Shown piece after piece: positions 5,828 to 11,331 of a stretch of DNA of 11,331 nt; position 1 is the stretch's first letter, and each line of letters begins with the position of its first letter. The translations under genes were made by a program, and so were the position numbers. This DNA is from an uncultured Selenomonadaceae bacterium. Its GTDB lineage: Bacteria > Bacillota > Negativicutes > Selenomonadales > Selenomonadaceae. A model generated the notes under the pieces. It was not told where the DNA came from. It searched no databases and saw only the letters and a program-made list of their open reading frames with translations. The stretch lies in contig CAJODU010000109.1 of assembly GCA_905233325.1 (NCBI GenBank), positions 1 through 11,331 of the forward strand. The letters are read 5' to 3'.

Positions 5828-6903
5828 ATGAAACGAAATTTAATTGTATTATTGCTTATCATATCAACTGCGGTTATCTTTGCCGGTTGTTTCGACGAGG
5901 AAGAAACAGCGGAAGAAAAAATACCGTATGTAAAGGTGCAGAAAGCCAATCCGGTGGGCAGCGATACGGAGAGTGTTTACGCCGGTAGAGTTTGCGGCAG
6001 ATATGAGACGAATATGTCTTTTCAAGTTGGCGGGCAAATTATCAGAAGAAATGTTGATGTAGGGAGCCGCGTTACAGTGGGAGATCTCTTGATGACAGTG
6101 GATCCCAAGGACATTTTGCAGCAGTCCAATCAAAGTGATGCAAAAGTCTCTTCAGCGTTGGCACAGTTGAAACTGGCAGAAAGAGATACAGTCAATTATA
6201 CAAAGATGAGGCCATACCTGCCTCCACGCTGGATCAATATCAGACAAACTACGAGGCGGCAGAGGCGGAGTATCAAGAGGCACTGGCAGCCTCAAAACAA
6301 GGACACAACGCACTGTCATATACAGATTTGCAAGCAAGCGCAAACGGCGTGATCTCAGAGATAAACGTGGAAGAAGGGCAAGTTGTCGCGGCGGGGCAGA
6401 CGGTGTTGACGTTGATTCAAACAGATGAACTGGAAGTTGAGATCAATGTGCCGGAGAATCAATTATCTGCAGCGACGGTCGGAAAGCCTGTAACTGTGAA
6501 ATTCTGGGCATTACCGAATGAAGTTGAGGGGGTCATAAGAGAAGTATCACCTATGGCAGACTCAACTTCAAGGACGTACAGGGTGAGAATATCCTTGTTT
6601 GATGTGCCTTCAGTGATACAGTTGGGTATGACGGCGAGCGTGACTTTGACGGATAATTCAAATTCAGACACGGCAAGCGGAGTGGAATTGCCGCTGTCGG
6701 CGATCTATCAAACAGGAGATCAAGCTCAAGTGTGGGTAGTCACCGAGGAAAATACCGTCAAATTGAAGAATGTGAAGGTAACGCAATTTGGTGATAATGA
6801 AGTAGTTGTCAGCGGTGTAGATTCAGGTGAGAATGTAGTCGTCGCAGGAGTACACAAACTTCGCGAAGGGCAGAAAGTGCAAACGAGGGCTAAAGAAAAA
6901 TGA
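5828..6903 (+). pseudogene. RND efflux periplasmic adaptor lipoprotein (membrane fusion protein), interrupted by a single-base frameshift
   Basis: The adaptor would link the inner-membrane pump to an outer-membrane channel. The start MKRNLIVLLL leads to a lipobox-like IFAGC with Cys21 as the lipidated residue. A first half-lipoyl/barrel-sandwich segment follows (about 60-95, FQVGGQI and GDLLMTVDP), then a helical hairpin (95-165), the second lipoyl half (GVISEINVEEGQVVAAGQTV) and beta-barrel domains. The frame breaks near 6178-6187: reading GCAGAAAGAGATAC with one more A gives AEKRYSQLYKDEAIPASTLD, a standard adaptor hairpin, and joins the second frame to its TGA at 6901-6903. The repaired protein is 358 residues, normal for the family. 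Unrepaired, the first frame stops at 6352. The missing base lies in an A-run, so a sequencing error is a real possibility. The ribosome binding site is weak (GGACGG). The gene overlaps the pump gene by ATGA. Confidence 0.88.
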
Positions 6904-9900
6904 GAAATTTAACCGAAATTGCACTGAAAAATAAAAGTATAGTTTGGTATTTCGTCGTTGTCGCGGCACTCGGCGGAATTTTTTCCTATTTCACTTTGGG
7001 ACGAATGGAAGACCCTAAATTTACGATTCGTGAAATGATCATAGTTGCCTATTGGCCGGGTGCTACGGCAGAAGAAATGGCAGAACAGGTCACCGATAAG
7101 ATTGAAAAAAAATTGCAGGATATACCGGACAAGGATTTTATCATAAGTGAAACGAGAGCCGGCGAAACCATTATTTATTTTGACTTGAAGGATAAGGTTG
7201 ATAATGCGGCAATTCGACCGACTTGGCGAGATGTCCGAAATTTTTGCCGCGATATTGAAGATGAATTGCCGGAGGGAGTAGAGGGGCCTTATTATGAGGA
7301 TACTTTTGACGAAGTTTACGGCTCGATTTACGCTCTGACCGGCGACGGTTTCGATTATGAGGAACTCCGCAAAGAAGCCGAAAAAATTCGCCGCGAACTG
7401 CTGCACGTTCACGATGTCAAAAAGATTGAGCTTATCGGTGAACAGCCGGAAAGAGTTTATATCGAAATCGACAGAGCAAAACTGGCAGAACTCGGAATCT
7501 CACCGAGTGACATTTCAGAAACGCTTGAAGCACAGAATAAACTTACCCCTGCAGGAATGATTGACACGGCAAGCGATAACCTATATATGCGTGTAACGGG
7601 TGTCTTTGACAAAGTTGACGAAATCAAAAATCTGCCGATAAATGCGAATGGGAAAATATTCCGACTTGGTGATATTGCTAAAATTGAGAGGACTTTTGCC
7701 GACCCGCCGGAGCCTAAAATGTTCTTTGAAGGCAAGCCGGCAATAGGAATTGCAATAGCAATGGAGGACGGCGGCAATATCCTGGAACTCGGTGAAAATC
7801 TGAAGAATGAACTTGACGAAATCCAGAATCAGCTTCCGGTTGGATTGGAAATTCACGAAGTCTCTGATCAGCCTGAGGTGGTTGAAGAGTCCATCGGTGA
7901 ATTTGTGGAGACGCTGATCTTGGCAATCGTGATTGTCTTGGCGGTGAGTTTTGCAAGTTTGGGTATCCGCACGGGAATGGTTGTCGCAGGTTGTATTCCG
8001 CTTGTTCTTGCCGGCACTTTTTGCTTTATGAGTCTCATGGGAATTGACTTGCACAAAGTTTCGCTCGGTTCTCTGATAATCGCTCTCGGTCTCTTGGTTG
8101 ATGACGCGATAATTGCCGTTGAGATGATGAGTGTGCAGTTGGAGCGTGGTTTCTCAAAGTTTGATGCCGCCTGCCACGCCTTCGATGTTACAGCTAAGCC
8201 TATGTTGACGGGAACGCTGATAACCTGTGCCGGTTTCATTCCGGTGGCCTTTTCCAGGAGCATGGCAAGCGAATTTTGTAAGGATATGTTTTGGGTTGTA
8301 AGTATCGCCCTTCTGCTGTCCTGGCTGACTTCTGTGACAGTTGCTCCGCTCTTCGGCACGAAAATCATCAAGGTGAAGGAAGGGGAAGTCAAAGACCCCT
8401 ATGCCGGTAAATTTTATAAAATCTTTAGGAGCGTTTTGGAAAAGATTTTGGAATATAAAAAAATCGCCCTCGCCGGAACAGCGGCTATGTTTGCACTGTC
8501 AATCTTTGCAACTGACTATGTTTCAGAAGAATTTTTCCCTCCCTCACTTCGCCCCGAAATACTGATTGACTTCAAACTGCCTGAAGGCTCATCAATGGCT
8601 GCAACTCAAGCTGAGGCGGACAGATTCGCCAAATTTTTGGACGGTATGAAAGACGATTTAAAAAATTACGCTTACTATGTGGGGACGCCGTCGCCGCGCT
8701 TTGTCTTGACGGTAGACCCTCCTGCTGATGCCAACAACTATGCTCAATTTGTCGTTGTTGCTAAAGAAGATGAGATTCGTGATGAAGTCACAGAAAAAAT
8801 CCGTACAGAACTGGAAGATAATTTCCCAAACGTACGAAATAATATTAGTTTCATACAAACCGGACCGCCGGCTGCTTATCCTGTTATGATTCGTGTCAGC
8901 GGAAACGATGTTGAGGAGACTCAAGCCCTTGCAAATCAGGTTGCTGACATTGCTGCTGCCGATCCTAATGTTTATGGTCTGAACTTTGACTGGAATGAGA
9001 AGTCGAAGGTTGTGAAAGTTGAGGTAGATCCTGATAAGCTCAGCACTCTGGGAATTTCGGCTCAAGAGGTCAAGGAGATGCTTTACACGGAGATCACCGG
9101 TGCAAAGATTTCTGAATTTTACACGGGCGACCGAACTATTGATATAACGCTGCGATTGACAAATGGCGATACTAAGCAGCTTTCCGAGATAAAGAGTCTG
9201 CCTGTCTATCTCGGTGAGGCGGGGTATGTCCCACTGGAGCAGATTGCCAAGATCTCATTTGATATGGAGAGCGGATTTATAATTCGCAGAGACTTAAAAC
9301 CGACGATAACGGTGCAGGCGAATATAAAATCCGGCACAGGGAACGATACCGCGCAGAGGATTTTTGACGCTACAGAAGACTTGAGGAAGAATTTGCCCTA
9401 CGGTTGCAAGATTGAACCGGCAGGAGACTTGGAGGAGGGCGACTCTTCAATAGAGGATCTTTCATCAATGCTGCCGACGGTTGTGTTCATAATAATGACC
9501 CTGCTGATGTTCCAACTGCACGATGCGAAGGCTATGTTCTTGACACTCTTAACGGCACCGCTCGGAATAATCGGAGTGATTTTCGCACTGATAATTCTTG
9601 ACAAGCCGATGGGATTTGTAGCGATACTGGGAATCATTGCACTTTTCGGAATGATAATCCGTAACTCGGTGATACTGATAGACCAGATTCAGCAGCATAT
9701 GTCGGCGGGAGAAAACCTGCACGAGGCCATAGTCGATTCAGCAATATTGCGATTCCGCCCGATAATGCTGACGGCGGCGGCGGCAATTCTGGGTATGTTG
9801 CCACTGATGACGAGTATCTTCTGGGGGCCTATGGCATTGGCTATTGCAGGGGGCTTATTCGTTGCAACAGTTTTGACTTTGCTTGTCTTGCCGGCAATGT

Positions 9901-9941
9901 ACGCTGTCGCCTACAATGTCAGTAAAGGTAGTAGGGAATAG
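6900..9941 (+). CDS. RND efflux transporter, inner-membrane pump subunit
   Basis: This 1013-residue proton-driven pump has the complete RND layout: TM1 (about 12-32), a first periplasmic loop (33-336), TM2-TM6 (337-485), TM7 (521-538), a second loop (540-855) and TM8-TM12 (857-1001). The proton-relay pair Asp401-Asp402 lies in TM4 (ALGLLVDDAIIAVEMM), matching Asp407-Asp408 of AcrB. The TM10 lysine of AcrB appears replaced by Arg921 (GMIIRNSVILI). GRMEDPKFTIREMIIVAYWP (34-53) and AYWPGATAEEMAEQV are typical of the hydrophobe/amphiphile efflux branch rather than the metal-exporting one. It begins ATG-A over the adaptor stop, so the two are translationally coupled. No TolC-type channel gene follows, so an outer-membrane partner would come from elsewhere. 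The substrate cannot be predicted. TM borders are estimates by eye. Confidence 0.93.
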   Translation: MRNLTEIALKNKSIVWYFVVVAALGGIFSYFTLGRMEDPKFTIREMIIVAYWPGATAEEMAEQVTDKIEKKLQDIPDKDFIISETRAGETIIYFDLKDKVDNAAIRPTWRDVRNFCRDIEDELPEGVEGPYYEDTFDEVYGSIYALTGDGFDYEELRKEAEKIRRELLHVHDVKKIELIGEQPERVYIEIDRAKLAELGISPSDISETLEAQNKLTPAGMIDTASDNLYMRVTGVFDKVDEIKNLPINANGKIFRLGDIAKIERTFADPPEPKMFFEGKPAIGIAIAMEDGGNILELGENLKNELDEIQNQLPVGLEIHEVSDQPEVVEESIGEFVETLILAIVIVLAVSFASLGIRTGMVVAGCIPLVLAGTFCFMSLMGIDLHKVSLGSLIIALGLLVDDAIIAVEMMSVQLERGFSKFDAACHAFDVTAKPMLTGTLITCAGFIPVAFSRSMASEFCKDMFWVVSIALLLSWLTSVTVAPLFGTKIIKVKEGEVKDPYAGKFYKIFRSVLEKILEYKKIALAGTAAMFALSIFATDYVSEEFFPPSLRPEILIDFKLPEGSSMAATQAEADRFAKFLDGMKDDLKNYAYYVGTPSPRFVLTVDPPADANNYAQFVVVAKEDEIRDEVTEKIRTELEDNFPNVRNNISFIQTGPPAAYPVMIRVSGNDVEETQALANQVADIAAADPNVYGLNFDWNEKSKVVKVEVDPDKLSTLGISAQEVKEMLYTEITGAKISEFYTGDRTIDITLRLTNGDTKQLSEIKSLPVYLGEAGYVPLEQIAKISFDMESGFIIRRDLKPTITVQANIKSGTGNDTAQRIFDATEDLRKNLPYGCKIEPAGDLEEGDSSIEDLSSMLPTVVFIIMTLLMFQLHDAKAMFLTLLTAPLGIIGVIFALIILDKPMGFVAILGIIALFGMIIRNSVILIDQIQQHMSAGENLHEAIVDSAILRFRPIMLTAAAAILGMLPLMTSIFWGPMALAIAGGLFVATVLTLLVLPAMYAVAYNVSKGSRE

Positions 9942-9997
9942 TCCTCTTCACTCTTCACTCTTCACTCTTCACTCTTCACTCTTCACTATTTCCTATT
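9930..9997 (+). other. Long stem-loop over the pump stop codon, with repeats in the loop
   Basis: AGTAGGGAATAGT (9930-9942) can pair along all 13 positions with ACTATTTCCTATT (9985-9997), two of the pairs being G-U. The 42-base loop is nearly all heptamer repeats. The TAG stop of the pump gene (9939-9941) lies in the left arm. No T-run follows, so it is not a standard terminator; it may stabilise the 3' end of the message. In minus-strand RNA the two G-U pairs would be A-C mismatches, so the fold is better in plus-strand RNA. Confidence 0.55.
9944..9987. repeat. Heptamer tandem repeat (CTCTTCA, 6 copies)
   Basis: Six perfect head-to-tail copies of CTCTTCA run from 9944 to 9985, followed by a partial CT. 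A variant (CTATTTC then CTATTCA) continues to about 10000. The array starts 3 bases after the pump stop codon and lies between convergent genes. Such short heptamer arrays are prone to copy-number change. Confidence 0.95.
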
Positions 9998-10010
9998 CAC
10001 TCAAGTACAG

Positions 10011-10475
10011 CTACCACCTGAGTCTGCGCTTCCATAGGGCAAGCTCCTTCTTGTCCAGGGGGAGGTCTATAGATTGACCGTTGTCGTAAAAGAATCTAAA
10101 GCGAATGGACTCGGCACTAAGTATGGACTTCAAACTGGATCTGGGGAACTCAACGAAGAGTTTATTCTCGCTCTTGAATCTGTCTCCGCTCATCGGCGGA
10201 GGGGTGTGCTTTGTTGAGGTCTTGAGATCCCAAGGCGCGCCGTCAGTGAAGAGGATTGCCTTAGGCAGAAGTTCAGCTCTATCATATCTGTAGTCCCACA
10301 AGGACATCACAGCCCCCTCAACGTAACCTTCACCGTCACGCGAGACGTTGAACTCAATCCTTGCATAGTCGGATAAGCTGTCAGCGTCGCGATTATCGTA
10401 ATGCCAGGTGTATGATAAGCCGAATATACCGGCCAGCATTAAAGTAATGCCGAATGCCACAAGAATCCTTTTCAC
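10011..10475 (-). CDS. Hypothetical membrane-anchored or secreted protein
   Basis: I do not recognise the family. The 154-residue product starts MKRILVAFGITLMLAGIFGL, a positive N-terminus followed by one hydrophobic segment (about 4-22), which may be an uncleaved anchor or a signal peptide without an obvious cleavage site. The rest is soluble and mixed: an acidic and aromatic middle (YVEGAVMSLWDYRYD), a proline-rich turn (STKHTPPPMSGDRF), a beta-like stretch (IRFRFFYDNGQSIDLPL) and a basic tail (WKRRLRW). The start is GTG (10473-10475), supported by GGGAGG 7-8 bases upstream; no ATG fits better. It has its own near-consensus promoter and is convergent with the efflux genes, so it is probably expressed alone. 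The gene itself is well supported by promoter, ribosome binding site and signal-like start. Confidence 0.75.
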   Translation of the reverse strand: MKRILVAFGITLMLAGIFGLSYTWHYDNRDADSLSDYARIEFNVSRDGEGYVEGAVMSLWDYRYDRAELLPKAILFTDGAPWDLKTSTKHTPPPMSGDRFKSENKLFVEFPRSSLKSILSAESIRFRFFYDNGQSIDLPLDKKELALWKRRLRW

Positions 10476-10479
10476 TTGA

Positions 10480-10608
10480 GTTCCTCCCGCTGCTCAATAT
10501 GTCCATATTATACATCAAGATTGGACATTTGACAACCTTATCGCGAATGAAGGAGATTTTGAATTTGTGAAGAATCAATTCAGCATAAACAATGCAGAGG
10601 TTGATTAA
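10480..10608 (+). other. Short open frame upstream of the reductase, no good start codon
   Basis: The frame that ends in TAA at 10606-10608, directly before the reductase ATG, is open for 42 codons back to 10480 and reads protein-like in its last part (DWTFDNLIANEGDFEFVKNQ). There is no ATG; the only usual start is a GTG at 10567-10569, giving a 13-residue peptide, with AGGAG (10551-10555) rather far upstream. It overlaps the minus-strand promoter. It could be a leader peptide, the remnant of a lost gene, or chance. Confidence 0.25.
10507..10535 (-). promoter_or_regulatory. Sigma-70-type promoter of the hypothetical protein gene
   Basis: On the minus strand TTGTCA (10530-10535) is followed after exactly 17 bases by a perfect TATAAT (10507-10512). 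Transcription would start near 10500, about 25 bases before the GTG start at 10475. The same place carries TTGACA on the plus strand (10529-10534), but no convincing -10 follows it for the reductase. Confidence 0.8.
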
Positions 10609-11331
10609 ATGGCTAAAGCGGCTGTAATAACCGGCGGCACAAGCGGTATCGGGCTTGCAGCGGCCGAGATATTTATCAAGAATCATTACAAATGCGCCCT
10701 CGTCGGACGTTCTGAGCAGAGGGCAAGGGCGGCTCTCGATAAACTCAACACAGACAACGCAATCTACATTCAAGGCGATGTCGGCAGCGTTGACAACTGC
10801 GAGAAGGTTATCAGTGAGGCTGTCCGAAGGCTGGGCGGCGTTGATATTTTGGTCAACTGTGCCGGTGTCTACAGTGAAGGCTCGATTTTGGACGTTGACG
10901 AGGCTGAGTACAGGCGAATCTTCGACACGAATGTCAAGGGAACCTTCTTTATGTGCCGTGCGGCTGTCCCTGCTCTGAGTTCTGCGAAGGGTGCGATTGT
11001 CAATGTGGCGAGCGATGCGGGGATCAAGGGCAACTACTTCTGTGCACTGTATGCGGCGAGCAAGGGTGCGGTTGTCGCCTTTACCAAGTCTCTGGCGTTG
11101 GAGCTGGCACATATTCCCATTCGTGTCAACTGTGTTGCACCGGGGGACGTGTGGACGCCTATGACGAGGGCGCAGCTTGAACGCTCCGGCGAGACTGTGG
11201 AGGATTTGTCTTCAATCTATCCTATGAAGCGGATTGCCACGGCGGAGGAGGTCGCTGAGGCAGTTTACTTTCTGGCAAGTCCCAAGGCGAGTTTTACGAC
11301 GGGTGCGGTCTTGAGCGTTGATGGAGGGTTG
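10609..11331 (+). CDS. Short-chain dehydrogenase/reductase (FabG-like), 3' end cut by the window
   Basis: A 241-codon frame starts at an ATG with AGAGG about 8 bases upstream and stays open to the last base of the window. It is a classical SDR with a Rossmann fold. TGGTSGIG (residues 8-15) is the cofactor-binding loop, NCAG (83-86) the structural motif, and the catalytic tetrad is Asn108, Ser135, Tyr148 and Lys152 (YAASK). VAPGDVWTPM (176-185) and the closing VLSVDGGL match the family's C-terminal region, so only a few residues are missing. Arg34 after the second strand (LVGRSEQ) suggests NADP(H) use. It resembles 3-oxoacyl-ACP reductases and related sugar or alcohol dehydrogenases; the substrate cannot be told. 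It is divergent from the hypothetical gene, and no fatty-acid genes are in view. Confidence 0.92.
   Translation, partial: MAKAAVITGGTSGIGLAAAEIFIKNHYKCALVGRSEQRARAALDKLNTDNAIYIQGDVGSVDNCEKVISEAVRRLGGVDILVNCAGVYSEGSILDVDEAEYRRIFDTNVKGTFFMCRAAVPALSSAKGAIVNVASDAGIKGNYFCALYAASKGAVVAFTKSLALELAHIPIRVNCVAPGDVWTPMTRAQLERSGETVEDLSSIYPMKRIATAEEVAEAVYFLASPKASFTTGAVLSVDGGL

Noticed and set aside
10393..11112. 239-residue open frame on the minus strand
   Set aside because: It is antisense to the reductase, which has every SDR motif, and runs through a promoter into the hypothetical gene; a shadow frame.
1..11331. CRISPR arrays, tRNA or rRNA genes, insertion sequences, phage genes
   Set aside because: None seen: no spaced direct repeats of 25-40 bases, no transposase or integrase frames, no tRNA-like sequence. 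The two tandem repeats have no spacers.

Overview
The window looks like chromosome from a propionate-forming, two-membraned member of the Firmicutes, most likely class Negativicutes (the Veillonella / Selenomonas / Phascolarctobacterium group). Two things point there: a succinate-to-propionate decarboxylation operon with strong Firmicutes-type AGGAGG ribosome binding sites, next to an outer-membrane beta-barrel protein and an RND efflux system, which only make sense in a cell with an outer membrane. This assignment is inference from gene content; no 16S rRNA or other marker gene is present.

Left part (about 27-4363, minus strand): one operon read right to left. It encodes a succinate/propionyl-type CoA transferase (2756-4258), methylmalonyl-CoA epimerase (2292-2710, broken by one missing base), methylmalonyl-CoA decarboxylase alpha subunit MmdA (668-2197), a 47-residue MmdE-like small subunit (500-643) and the biotin carrier MmdC (86-472). 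A hairpin terminator at 27-57 closes it. Together these turn R-methylmalonyl-CoA into propionyl-CoA plus CO2 and pass CoA from propionyl-CoA to succinate. The membrane beta subunit (Na+ pump), the membrane-anchored delta subunit and methylmalonyl-CoA mutase are not here, so the complex must be encoded at more than one place if it is functional.

Middle (4259-4568): a 310-base divergent control region with a promoter for the operon, an inverted repeat in the operon leader, two AT-rich perfect palindromes, a probable promoter for the rightward gene and a 14-base tandem repeat that runs up to its ribosome binding site. The rightward gene (4569-5690) encodes a secreted beta-barrel protein and is followed by a long terminator hairpin.

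Right part: an RND efflux pair, a lipoprotein periplasmic adaptor (5828-6903, also broken by one missing base) and a 1013-residue inner-membrane pump (6900-9941) that overlaps it by ATGA. No outer-membrane channel (TolC type) gene follows. A heptamer tandem repeat held in the loop of a 13-base-pair stem covers the pump stop codon. Convergent to it lies an unrecognised 154-residue membrane-anchored or secreted protein (10011-10475, minus) with a near-consensus promoter. Divergent from that is a short-chain dehydrogenase/reductase (10609 to window end, cut off before its stop).

I see no entirely new multi-gene system. The points most worth checking are the two single-base frameshifts, the incomplete decarboxylase operon, the repeat-bearing leader of the outer-membrane gene and the stem-enclosed heptamer array.
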